Shown: positions 16,957 to 25,062 of the stretch, in pieces
Numbering within the stretch: the stretch's first letter is position 1
How the letters are laid out: every line of letters starts with the position of its first letter
Source: Paralysiella testudinis
GTDB taxonomy: Bacteria > Pseudomonadota > Gammaproteobacteria > Burkholderiales > Neisseriaceae
Direction of reading: 5' to 3'
Length of the DNA: 64,000 nt
NCBI RefSeq assembly: GCF_016894345.1
Contig: NZ_CP069798.1
Coordinates: 248,001-312,000 of the forward strand
Notes under the pieces: generated by a model
The model's input: the letters and a program-made list of their open reading frames with translations, nothing else
Databases searched by the model: none
What the model was told of the DNA's origin: nothing
Translations under genes and position numbers: made by a program

Positions 16957-17913
16957 TTACAACCATCCCAAGCTGCGCAACAGCGCAATCCCAGCCGCGG
17001 CCACCGGCATGGCGCCGATGGTGGTGAGACCCACAATATTAGCGGCGGCCACGTCGTTGGCGCCCATGGCTTTGGCCATTACATAGCTGGCGGCGGCCAC
17101 AGGCGTAGCCATCATCATAAACAGCACGCCCATGGCGATGCCTTGCAGGCCAAATGCCCAGCCCACGGCCACCGCCACCAGCGGCGCACCAATCAGCCGC
17201 CCCAAGCTCGACCACAGGGAAATGTCCGACACTTTAAACAAGGATTTCACATCCAGCGCCGCGCCGGCGCAAATCAAGGCCAGCGGCAAGGCGATGATGG
17301 CCAGATAATGGCCGGTTTGCTGCAACAATAGCGGCACCGGTAACTGTACCGATTTTGCCAGCAAGGCCAACACAATAGCCAAAATCAGCGGATTGGTGGC
17401 GATTTGCCGTGCCATCAATAAGGGGTTGAAGCTGCCTGAACCGCTGGCACGGCTTAAGGTGAGCACCGCCAGCACATTATACAGCAAGGTCATCGCGCCG
17501 CCGTATACCGCCCCCACCGCCACACCTTCGCTGCCGTAAGCATTGGACACAAAAGCCAGCCCCACAATCATGGTGTTGGCGCGATACACGCCCTGCACAA
17601 ACACGCCCCGGTCGACCGGGGCTTTCACTGCGCGCGCGGCAATGATTTCCGCGCCCACAAACAGCAGCAAGCTGGCCACGGCACCGGCCAGCAGCAGCGG
17701 AACTTGGGCGCTGTAATCGGTTTCATTGGCATAAATGCTGAAAAACAGCAGCGCGGGCATGGAGTAGCGAAACACCAGCTTGGATGCTTGGTCGACAAAG
17801 CGGGCGTCCACTTGATCGGTGCGGCGCAAAAACCAGCCCAACACCAGCAGCAATACACTGGGCATGGTTACCGACAAAGCAAACCAAGCTGCATCCCAAA
17901 ACACGGCCGACAT
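16957..17913 (-). CDS. AEC-family (auxin efflux carrier-like) transporter
   Basis: 318 residues with about ten hydrophobic segments in the two-bundle layout of AEC/MdcF proteins; the conserved YRANTMIVGLAF (about 110-121) and the C-terminal MATPVAAASYVMAKAMGAN with its proline crossing region are typical. Bacterial members export or import malonate, malate or similar organic anions, but the substrate is not readable. The start has GGAAT upstream. It is divergent from rmuC, with an inverted DUS pair between them. Standalone gene, no operon partners. Confidence 0.85.
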   Translation of the reverse strand: MSAVFWDAAWFALSVTMPSVLLLVLGWFLRRTDQVDARFVDQASKLVFRYSMPALLFFSIYANETDYSAQVPLLLAGAVASLLLFVGAEIIAARAVKAPVDRGVFVQGVYRANTMIVGLAFVSNAYGSEGVAVGAVYGGAMTLLYNVLAVLTLSRASGSGSFNPLLMARQIATNPLILAIVLALLAKSVQLPVPLLLQQTGHYLAIIALPLALICAGAALDVKSLFKVSDISLWSSLGRLIGAPLVAVAVGWAFGLQGIAMGVLFMMMATPVAAASYVMAKAMGANDVAAANIVGLTTIGAMPVAAAGIALLRSLGWL

Positions 17914-17945
17914 ATCATTCCAAACTTATGGTGTTTATCAAAACC

Positions 17946-17988
17946 GGTTTTCAGGCAGCCTAAATTCATTTTAAGCTGCCTGAAAACC
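17946..17988. terminator. Inverted DUS pair between the AEC gene and rmuC
   Basis: A perfect 14-bp stem, GGTTTTCAGGCAGC and GCTGCCTGAAAACC, around a 15-base loop. It lies between divergent genes, so it may simply be a paired uptake sequence. Confidence 0.6.
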
Positions 17989-18092
17989 TAGCCGCCCATA
18001 TTAACACTTTACGCCGCCGCCCGCAGCGCCGCACCCTGGCCGCCGCGTGATACCATACGCACCTTCTTGCCACCTTCTTTATCATCTATTTT

Positions 18093-19727
18093 ATGCCTGC
18101 CGTTGCCCCCCTATATTGGTTTATTCTCGCCCTGGCCATCCTGATTGCCGCCCTGCTCGGCTGGCTATTGGCACGCAGCCGCTACAGTGCACAAGCGCAA
18201 CAGCAGCGCGATGCCCTGCACGCCGAGCTGAACAGCGCCCACACCGCACTGGCCCGCAGCCAAGAGCAACACCGCCACGCCGAGCAAGCACAACAACACA
18301 GCGCCGAACAACTGCAAAGCCTGCAACAACAGTTTCAGGCAGCCTTAACCCGCCTCACCAGCGCCGAAACCGAAAACCGCCAACTGTCGCCGCTGCAACA
18401 AGCCTTGCAGCAAGAGCAGCAGCACACGCGCAGCCTCACCACCCAACAACAACATCTGCACGGCCAGCTTACCGCGGCGCAACAGCAATTGCAGCACTGG
18501 CACAGCCGCGAAACCGAATGGCAGCAACTGAGCGACGATTACCGCCAGCTACAGCAACAATACGCCGACACCCAGCTGGCACACGAGCGCCTACACACCC
18601 AATTGCAGCAAGAGCGCGAAGCCCAAGCAGAAAAACTGGCGCTGCTCATCGAAGCGCGCGAAGCCTTGTCCAACCAATTCAAAAGCCTGGCCAACGACAT
18701 CTTGGAAGAAAAATCCAAACGCTTTGCCGAGCAAAACCAAACCAGCCTCGGCCTACTGCTCAACCCCCTACACGAGCGCATGCACGGCTTTAGCCAATTG
18801 ATTCAAAACACCTACGAAAAAGAAGCCAAAGAACGCAGCTCGCTGGAAACCGAGCTTAAGCGCCTGCAACTGCTCAACACCCAATTGCATACCGACGCCA
18901 AAGCCCTCACCAACGCCCTCACCGGCACCCAAAACAAAAATCAGGGCAACTGGGGTGAAATGATTTTGGAAAAAGTGTTGGAAAGCTCCGGCCTGCAAAA
19001 AGGGCGCGAATACTTCCTTCAGGCAGCCGCCAGCCACATCGACGAACACGGCCACACCCGCCGCCTGCAACCGGATGTTTTGGTCAACCTGCCCGACAAC
19101 AAGCAAATCATCATCGACGCCAAAGTGTCGCTCACCGCCTATGTGCGCTACACCCAAGCCACCGATGCCGACACCGCCGCGCGCGAGCTGGCCGCACATG
19201 TGCAGTCGGTGCGCACCCACATCCGCCAATTGTCGGCCAAGCAATACAGCGACATCGAAGGCCTCAACACCCTAGATTTCGTGTTTTTGTTTATTCCCGT
19301 AGAGCCCGCCTACCTGCTGGCCTTGCAGCAAGACAACCAATTGTTTGACGAATGCTTTAGCAAACGCATTATGCTGGTGGGCCCCAGCACCTTATTGGCC
19401 ACCTTGCGCACCGTGGCCAATATCTGGCGCAACGAGCAGCAAAACCAAAATGCCCTGCTGATTGCCAAAGAAGGCGGCAATCTTTACGATAAATTCGTCG
19501 GCTTTGTCAGCACACTGGAAAGCGTGGGCAAAAACATCGAGCAGGCGCAAAACCAGTATCAAGTAGCCATGAAGCAGCTTTCCAGCGGCCGCGGCAATCT
19601 GATTAACCGCGCCGATAAACTGCGCCAGCTTGGCGTAAAAGCCGCCAAAGCCCTGCCCAAAGAATACCAAGCTGAGAAAACAGATGAAGAAGAAAACGCC
19701 ATGCTGCCTGAAAATCTTGTTAACTGA
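18093..19727 (+). CDS. rmuC: DNA recombination protein RmuC
   Basis: 544 residues. An N-terminal membrane anchor (WFILALAILIAALLGWLLA, about 9-27) is followed by a long Gln-rich coiled coil to about residue 260, then the RmuC nuclease-like domain with GNWGEMILEKVLESSGL (about 288-304), DVLVNLPDNKQIIIDAKVSL and FVFLFIPVEPAYL. RmuC limits recombination at inverted repeats and DNA ends. The coiled coil is unusually Gln/His-rich, but the length is normal. The gene carries DUS copies within the coiled-coil and core coding sequence. No obvious ribosome site precedes the ATG. Monocistronic. Confidence 0.94.
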   Translation: MPAVAPLYWFILALAILIAALLGWLLARSRYSAQAQQQRDALHAELNSAHTALARSQEQHRHAEQAQQHSAEQLQSLQQQFQAALTRLTSAETENRQLSPLQQALQQEQQHTRSLTTQQQHLHGQLTAAQQQLQHWHSRETEWQQLSDDYRQLQQQYADTQLAHERLHTQLQQEREAQAEKLALLIEAREALSNQFKSLANDILEEKSKRFAEQNQTSLGLLLNPLHERMHGFSQLIQNTYEKEAKERSSLETELKRLQLLNTQLHTDAKALTNALTGTQNKNQGNWGEMILEKVLESSGLQKGREYFLQAAASHIDEHGHTRRLQPDVLVNLPDNKQIIIDAKVSLTAYVRYTQATDADTAARELAAHVQSVRTHIRQLSAKQYSDIEGLNTLDFVFLFIPVEPAYLLALQQDNQLFDECFSKRIMLVGPSTLLATLRTVANIWRNEQQNQNALLIAKEGGNLYDKFVGFVSTLESVGKNIEQAQNQYQVAMKQLSSGRGNLINRADKLRQLGVKAAKALPKEYQAEKTDEEENAMLPENLVN

Positions 19728-19795
19728 AGTTACGCACTCGTATAAAACACAGCCATTTACACATTATTTTGTTTAAGCTGCCTGAAACGAACAAT

Positions 19796-20016
19796 CCGTG
19801 CAGCCTTCCCCCTTGGCGCAGCCGAACGGAACGTGGTTTTGGCGGGAATAAGGGCGGTCCGGAGCGCAGCGACTAGCGTCCGCCGCCAAAAGCATGTGCA
19901 GTGAGGGAAGTTTGGCTTAGCCAAACCTGCAACCGGGGTCGCCTTTCTTTGCCTACTTTCTTTGGCGAAGCAAAGAAAGTAGGTGGCCGCGCGGCCATGA
20001 AGCGCAAAGCAAAACG
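19796..20016. repeat. Dispersed ~220-bp intergenic repeat, copy A
   Basis: Closely related in reverse orientation to 46947-47169. Shared blocks include ACCTGCAACCGGGGTCGCC and GTGGCCGCGCGGCCATGAAG, with several hairpin arms between them. A spurious 90-codon frame on the minus strand crosses it. The rest of the gap 19728-20197 holds an 11/12 DUS at 19778, a DUS hairpin and no gene. Confidence 0.75.
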
Positions 20017-20106
20017 ATAAAAAACGCATACAAATACAGCACCATGCAGTTTTGAACCAACATCAGATTCAAGAATCCGATTTGCGGCTGTTTTCTATAT
20101 TAGATT

Positions 20107-20145
20107 AGGCTGCCTGAAAACAGGCAATATTCTTTCAGGCAGCCT
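20107..20145 (+). terminator. Inverted DUS pair upstream of the Mpo1-like gene
   Basis: Two exact uptake sequences (20107-20118 and 20134-20145) in opposite orientation form a 12-bp stem. It may terminate read-through from rmuC. Confidence 0.6.
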
Positions 20146-20197
20146 TGAAACATCGCCACCTAATTTTGCTTACCCAAACACAAAAAGGAACCACGCC

Positions 20198-20731
20198 ATG
20201 CCTGCCGACACCCGCACCGTGAATGCCTTAAGCCAATACGCCGCCTATCATCGCGACCAGCGCAATATCGGCACCCATTTTGTCGGCATTCCGCTGATTT
20301 GGCTGGCGATTGCGGTGTTATTGTCACGCCCGGCTTGGGGCAGCGCGCCATTATTGCTGTCGCCGCTGCTGCTGGTGGGCGTATTGCTGAGCGTGTATTA
20401 TTTCCGCCTGCAAAAAACATTGGGCTGGCTGATGCTGGCGGTGATGCTGCTCACCTATGCCGCCGCCCAAACGCTGGCCGCCCAAAGCACCACCGTATGG
20501 CTGGGCAGCGCCGTGGGCATGTTTGCCCTAGGCTGGGCGATTCAATTTATCGGCCATTACTACGAACAACGCAAACCGGCTTTTTTCGACGACATCCGCG
20601 GCCTGATTATCGGCCCCGTGTTTATGGTGGCCGAAGCCTGTTTTTTACTCGGCAAACTGCCGGAGCTGAACGCCGCCATTGAAGCCCAAGTGGGGCCTAC
20701 GCTCATCAAACCGCGCCCGTCCAAACCTTAA
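20198..20731 (+). CDS. Mpo1-like (DUF962/YGL010w) membrane protein
   Basis: 177 residues with four or five hydrophobic segments. The family signatures are present: YHRDQRNIGTHFVGIPLIW (about 13-31) and WAIQFIGHYYEQRKPAFFDD (about 111-130), each with conserved histidines. In yeast Mpo1 these histidines bind iron and the enzyme removes one carbon from 2-hydroxy fatty acids in sphingolipid turnover. The bacterial role is unproved; a membrane lipid oxygenase is the reasonable guess. ampG follows 60 bases downstream on the same strand with one DUS between, so they may be co-transcribed. Confidence 0.85.
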   Translation: MPADTRTVNALSQYAAYHRDQRNIGTHFVGIPLIWLAIAVLLSRPAWGSAPLLLSPLLLVGVLLSVYYFRLQKTLGWLMLAVMLLTYAAAQTLAAQSTTVWLGSAVGMFALGWAIQFIGHYYEQRKPAFFDDIRGLIIGPVFMVAEACFLLGKLPELNAAIEAQVGPTLIKPRPSKP

Positions 20732-20791
20732 TTTCCAAACCTTAATTTATTTTCAGGCAGCCTTTAATCCGCCGCCAACTCAGGATTCACC

Positions 20792-22117
20792 GTGACCGCA
20801 TCCGCTTACACCCCGCCGCAAAGCCCCTCAGAGCCGCCCGCCCCTTCGCTGTGGCAACAGATTTTCAGCCGCCGCATGTTGGTGTGCGTGTTCACCGGTT
20901 TTACGTCCGGCCTGCCGTTGTATTTCCTTATCAACCTGATTCCGGCATGGCTGCGCAGCGAACACATCGACTTGAAAACCATCGGCCTGTTTGCGCTGAT
21001 CGGCCTGCCGTTTACGTGGAAATTTGTCTGGTCGCCGTTGATGGACGCCGTCAAACTGCCCTTTCTGGGGCGGCGGCGCGGCTGGATGCTGGTAACCCAA
21101 ATCGGACTGATGGTGGCACTGGCGCTGTATGCCCTGCTCAATCCGCAGCAGCATATCCAGTGGATTATGGGTTTGTCGGTACTGGTGGCGTTTTTCTCCG
21201 CCAGCCAAGACATTGTGCTGGACGCCTTTCGCCGCGAAATTTTGCCCGATAACGAGCTGGGGCTGGGCAATGCCATTCATGTGAATGCCTACCGCATTGC
21301 CGCGCTGGTGCCCGGCTCCCTGTCGCTGGTGCTGGCCGACATCTATCCCTGGCCCACCGTATTTATGATTACCGCCCTGTTTATGCTGCCCGGCCTGTTG
21401 ATGACGCTGTTGTTGGCGCAAGAGCCGCAATTGCCGCCCAAAGCACCCAAAACCCTGCGCCAAACCATTGTCGAGCCGTTTAACGAATTTTTCTCACGCA
21501 AAGGCGTGCGCCGCGCGTTATTGGTGCTGCTGTTTATCTTCTTCTACAAACTGGGCGACAGCATGGCCACCGCCTTGGCCACGCCGTTTTATCTGGACAT
21601 GGGCTATTCCAAAACCGACATCGGCCTGATTGCCAAAAACGCCGGTTTGTGGCCGGCGGTGATTTTCGGCATTGTGGGCGGCATCTGGATGCTCAAGCTG
21701 GGCATCAACAAAGCGCTGTGGCTGTTTGGCTTGGTGCAGATTGTCACCATTTTGGGTTTTGCCTGGCTGGCCGGTTTCGGCCATTTCGACACCATCACCG
21801 CCACCGAACGCTGGATGCTGGCCGGGGTGATTGGCGCCGAAGCCGTGGGCGTGGGCTTGGGCACCGCCGCTTTTGTGGCCTATATGGCGCGCGAAACCAA
21901 TCCCGCGTTTACCGCCACCCAGCTGGCGCTGTTCACCAGCCTGGCCGCCGTGCCGCGCACCTTTATCAACGCCACCACCGGCTATTTGATTGAATGGCTG
22001 GGCTATGTGCCGTTTTTCTGGCTGTGCTTTTTTCTGGCGGTGCCGGGCATGTTGCTGCTGTATTGGGTGGCACCATGGCACGGCGATGCCGCGCCCCAAG
22101 CCGCCGGTAAAGCCTAA
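20792..22117 (+). CDS. ampG: AmpG-like muropeptide MFS transporter
   Basis: 441 residues, 12 predicted membrane segments. AmpG imports GlcNAc-anhydroMurNAc peptides for peptidoglycan recycling. Family features: FTGFTSGLPLYFLINLIPAW near residue 35, LGRRRGWM after segment 3, FSASQDIVLDAFRREILPD (about 131-149) and NAYRIAALVPGSLSL. The start is a GTG at 20792 with AGGA upstream. The bestrophin-like gene begins 20 bases after the stop. AmpG-like MFS proteins also transport other substrates, so the exact cargo is inferred. Confidence 0.87.
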   Translation: MTASAYTPPQSPSEPPAPSLWQQIFSRRMLVCVFTGFTSGLPLYFLINLIPAWLRSEHIDLKTIGLFALIGLPFTWKFVWSPLMDAVKLPFLGRRRGWMLVTQIGLMVALALYALLNPQQHIQWIMGLSVLVAFFSASQDIVLDAFRREILPDNELGLGNAIHVNAYRIAALVPGSLSLVLADIYPWPTVFMITALFMLPGLLMTLLLAQEPQLPPKAPKTLRQTIVEPFNEFFSRKGVRRALLVLLFIFFYKLGDSMATALATPFYLDMGYSKTDIGLIAKNAGLWPAVIFGIVGGIWMLKLGINKALWLFGLVQIVTILGFAWLAGFGHFDTITATERWMLAGVIGAEAVGVGLGTAAFVAYMARETNPAFTATQLALFTSLAAVPRTFINATTGYLIEWLGYVPFFWLCFFLAVPGMLLLYWVAPWHGDAAPQAAGKA

Positions 22118-22137
22118 ACCATGCCAAGCCGCCCATC

Positions 22138-23058
22138 ATGATTGTTCGCGAAAAACCGCCTTCCCTCTGGAAGCTATTCATCACCCTGCAAGGATCGGTG
22201 GTGCCCAAAATATGGAAGCGGGTGCTGTTTTTTGATTTACTGGCGGTGGCCGTGTGCGTGCTGCACCTGCATTACGGCTGGCACTTTATCAACCTCACCG
22301 TGGCACCGTTTACCATTATCGGCTTGGTGATTGGCCTGTTTCTCGGCTTTCGCAACAGCGTGGGCTACGAACGCTATTGGGAAGCACGCACCTTGTGGGG
22401 CGGCTGCCTGATTGCCTGCCGCAACCTCACCCGCCAAGTCTTGGTATTCGGCCACACCAGCGCCCCGGAAGCCAACCGCCGCCGTGTGTATTTGCTGATT
22501 GCCTTCGCCCACGCCTTGCGCCACCGCTTGCGCGGCAGCGACGGCAGCGCCGATTTGCAACGCTGGCTGTCGGCCGCCGATTACGCCACCGTGTCTGCTT
22601 CGCCCAGCCCCGCCAACACATTACTCACCCTGATTGGCCATGCCTTTTACCAGCTACACCAAACACAGGGGCTGCAATCGCCGCTAATGGCAAATATTGA
22701 TGCCCAAATCAGCGAATTAAGCCATATTCTGGGCGCCTGCGAACGCATCCGCACCACGCCCATTCCCTATGCCTATTTATTGCTGCTGCACCGCACCGTG
22801 TATGTGTATTGCTTTTTGTTGCCCTTCGGCTTGGTTAGCAGCGTGGGCTATATGACGCCGGTGGTGGTGAGCTTTATGGCCTATGCCTTTTTGGGGCTGG
22901 ACGCGCTGGGCGACGAAATCACCAACCCTTTCGCCCAAGAGCCCAATGCCCTGGCGCTGGACAGCATTTGCCGCACCATCGAAAGCCATTGCCTGGCCGA
23001 ATTGGGCGAAACCTGGCCGCCACCTTTATTGCCCGACCGCAAAGGTGTGTTGATGTAA
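22138..23058 (+). CDS. Bestrophin-family (UPF0187/YneE) channel protein
   Basis: 306 residues. It opens VREKPPSLWKLFITLQGSVVP, followed by two hydrophobic segments and GLFLGFRNSVGYERYWEART (about 63-82), the most conserved part of bestrophin-like proteins, with a second pair of segments near 220-260 (FGLVSSVGYMTPVVVSFMAY) and an acidic LDALGDEITNPFA. Bacterial members form pentameric ion channels; KpBest conducts cations and others anions. The gene lies 20 bases behind ampG and ends in a strong hairpin, so 20198-23058 looks like one transcription unit. Confidence 0.87.
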   Translation: MIVREKPPSLWKLFITLQGSVVPKIWKRVLFFDLLAVAVCVLHLHYGWHFINLTVAPFTIIGLVIGLFLGFRNSVGYERYWEARTLWGGCLIACRNLTRQVLVFGHTSAPEANRRRVYLLIAFAHALRHRLRGSDGSADLQRWLSAADYATVSASPSPANTLLTLIGHAFYQLHQTQGLQSPLMANIDAQISELSHILGACERIRTTPIPYAYLLLLHRTVYVYCFLLPFGLVSSVGYMTPVVVSFMAYAFLGLDALGDEITNPFAQEPNALALDSICRTIESHCLAELGETWPPPLLPDRKGVLM

Positions 23059-23071
23059 TATCAAAGCAAAA

Positions 23072-23112
23072 AAGGCTGCCTGAAAACATTTAATGTGTTT
23101 TCAGGCAGCCTT
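23072..23112. terminator. DUS-pair terminator between convergent genes
   Basis: A perfect 17-bp stem, AAGGCTGCCTGAAAACA and its complement, between the bestrophin-like gene and the convergent hydrolase gene; likely bidirectional. Confidence 0.8.
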
Positions 23113-23132
23113 ATCTTGATAATCCAAGCACA

Positions 23133-23768
23133 TCAGCGCAAAAACGGATTGTGTCTTTTTTCGTGGCCAATGGTGGTCATGGCGCCGTGGCCGGTAATTA
23201 CCCGTGTATCGTCCGGCAAAACCAGAATTTTTTCACGGATGTTGCGGATTAAGTCGGCATGGTTGCCGCGCGGAAAATCAGTGCGGCCGATAGACTCCAA
23301 AAACAACACATCACCGGCCACCAGCAATTTGGCCGCGGCGCAATACAACACCACATGCCCGGGCGTGTGGCCGGGAATGTGCAGCACTTCAAACACATGC
23401 TCGCCCAAGGTGAGCGTGTCGCCTTCGTTAAGCCAGCGGGTGGGTGTAAACGGCGGGCTGAAAGGAAAGCGGTAAGCCTGCGTAATCGCGGGCAATTGCT
23501 GAATCCAGAAGTCATCGTCGGCATGCGGGCCCAGCACCGGCACATCTACCTGCTTGGTCAAATCCACCACCCCGCCCACATGGTCAACATGGCCGTGGGT
23601 GAGCCACACCGCCTGCAAATCCAAACCACGCGCGGCCACTTCGCCCAGCAGCCGCTCGGTTTCACCACCCACATCGGTGAGCACCGCCGCGCGGCTTTGT
23701 TCATCCCATAACAAAGTGCAGTTTTGCATAAACGGTGTTACCGGCAACAATTCAAATTGTAAAGCCAT
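23133..23768 (-). CDS. Metallo-beta-lactamase-fold hydrolase (glyoxalase II-like, YcbL type)
   Basis: 211 residues, the length of the short GloB-like family. Metal ligands are visible: THGHVDH (about 56-62), H in HIPGHTPGH (about 129-137), D in VAGDVLF (about 151-157) and the late H in TGHGAMT. Such enzymes hydrolyse thioesters such as S-lactoylglutathione; related short members act on persulfides, so the substrate is inferred. The start ATG has AAAAGGAAA upstream. It is monocistronic and convergent with the bestrophin-like gene. Confidence 0.9.
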   Translation of the reverse strand: MALQFELLPVTPFMQNCTLLWDEQSRAAVLTDVGGETERLLGEVAARGLDLQAVWLTHGHVDHVGGVVDLTKQVDVPVLGPHADDDFWIQQLPAITQAYRFPFSPPFTPTRWLNEGDTLTLGEHVFEVLHIPGHTPGHVVLYCAAAKLLVAGDVLFLESIGRTDFPRGNHADLIRNIREKILVLPDDTRVITGHGAMTTIGHEKRHNPFLR

Positions 23769-23940
23769 GAACTTTTTTCCTTTTCTGGTGTCTGCGCATT
23801 AACGTTAGCAATACATATATGAAATTATTTTGTCATAATTTTTACCATAGCCAATCAATTTGGATTATGATAAACCCACAGTAACCCAAACAACAATAAA
23901 CATTAATCACAAATCAATGATTTACCCGCGGAGATTCACC

Positions 23941-24129
23941 ATGTCCAACCAATATATTATCCGGCTCTCGCCTCAGCACGTGCCTACCGGCGCTTCTTTG
24001 CAACTGATTGCCGCCATTCCCAAGCGCATGTTGCGCAAGCTAGATACCGAAAGCATCAAACGCTATGTGGCATCACAGCATAATCTGGCGTATGAACAAA
24101 TTGAATCTATGGAGCCATTTTACCGCTGA
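23941..24129 (+). CDS. Small hypothetical protein, 62 residues
   Basis: MSNQYIIRLSPQHVPTGASL opens a 62-residue protein that ends ESMEPFYR. The ATG at 23941 has GCGGAG at the right spacing; an upstream in-frame start (23860) lacks a site. An AT-rich -10-like TATGAT lies near 23867, and a perfect terminator follows directly. No known domain is recognised; the protein is basic in the middle (PKRMLRKL) with a soluble character. Its own promoter, ribosome site and terminator make it a credible gene. Confidence 0.7.
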   Translation: MSNQYIIRLSPQHVPTGASLQLIAAIPKRMLRKLDTESIKRYVASQHNLAYEQIESMEPFYR

Positions 24130-24154
24130 GTACCCTTTTGCGGTATCTTCATAC

Positions 24155-24189
24155 ACAAAACCGGCACAGAATTTCTGTGCCGGTTTTGT
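24155..24189. terminator. Strong bidirectional intrinsic terminator
   Basis: A perfect 16-bp stem (ACAAAACCGGCACAGA and its complement) with a 3-base loop, between the small gene and the convergent pagP-like gene. Confidence 0.9.
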
Positions 24190-24208
24190 ATGGTGGCCGG
24201 CCACCAAA

Positions 24209-24895
24209 TCAATCAAGCCGGTATTTCGCCCAAAAAAAAGCAATATTGCCATTGCCTTTACTGCCGGGGAAATACATGCCTTGCAGTGAAAATTTGCGAT
24301 AACTATACGCCACATACGGCCACGCCACCGGAATCGGCGCGTAGGGGCCGATGTCGGAACGGGCGGTTACCCCTACAAAACCGCCAGCAGCCAGCTTTTG
24401 GTGCTGGCTGATGGGCCAATTTTTTTGCCAAGTGTAGGCCACAAAAGGCTCTGGGTCGTTATGTGAATCCATAAACACCATGCCGCCGATTCCGTGGGTG
24501 GTGTTGTATTCGGTATCACGGTATTTACCAAAGCCGATGCCCCAGGCATTTTCGTTAAATTCTTTGATTTTTTCTTTGCTGTAGGTGCTGCGGTTATGCC
24601 AGGCATACAGGGGCAGATAAAGCTCGTAGCGGTCGCTGGCCCAAGTGGCGGCCACCTGCTCTTTGGTGTTTTGCCACCAGCCGCCTGCCCGTGGCTCGGC
24701 AGCTTGGTGCTTGCCGTCCGCGGCGATGGCGTCGGCGGGGTGATGCTGGGTGGCAGTCATAGGCGCAGCTTCGCCCGGTGTTAGCGTGGGCTCAGCTGCA
24801 GGGATGGCGGCTGTATCCATATTGTCGGCTAGAGTAGCCGCACCGGCAGAGGTGCATAAGCAAGCGGTGATTAAGAATAGATTTTTTGCATTCAT
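24209..24895 (-). CDS. pagP: Lipid A palmitoyltransferase, PagP family
   Basis: 228 residues. PagP is an outer-membrane eight-strand barrel that transfers palmitate from phospholipid to lipid A. The barrel domain starts near residue 85: YELYLPLYAWHNRSTY carries the active-site His, GFGKYRD the usual first turn, FMDSHNDPEP the catalytic Asp-Ser pair, and GGFVGVTAR and FSLQGMYFPGSKGNGN the later conserved strands. I start at the ATG 24895 (MNAKNLFLITACLCTSAGAA, a clean signal peptide); a TTG four codons upstream is possible. Unlike the E. coli enzyme, about 50 Ala/Pro/His-rich residues separate signal and barrel. Monocistronic, ending at a terminator. Confidence 0.88.
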   Translation of the reverse strand: MNAKNLFLITACLCTSAGAATLADNMDTAAIPAAEPTLTPGEAAPMTATQHHPADAIAADGKHQAAEPRAGGWWQNTKEQVAATWASDRYELYLPLYAWHNRSTYSKEKIKEFNENAWGIGFGKYRDTEYNTTHGIGGMVFMDSHNDPEPFVAYTWQKNWPISQHQKLAAGGFVGVTARSDIGPYAPIPVAWPYVAYSYRKFSLQGMYFPGSKGNGNIAFFWAKYRLD

Positions 24896-25062
24896 TTTAT
24901 CTATCAATTCATTATCAGAATGGTTGAATGATTAAATCAATCCATTTAAAAATCATGTATTTAAAAAGGCTGCCTGAAAAACAATGCGTTTGCCAAAGCA
25001 GATAGGGTGATATGGATATAGCCCACATTGTAATTCAGGCAGCATTGAGCATCACTTCGCCA

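Noticed and set aside
19757-20029. 90-codon minus-strand frame
   Set aside because: It lies across the dispersed repeat and is not retained in the second copy.
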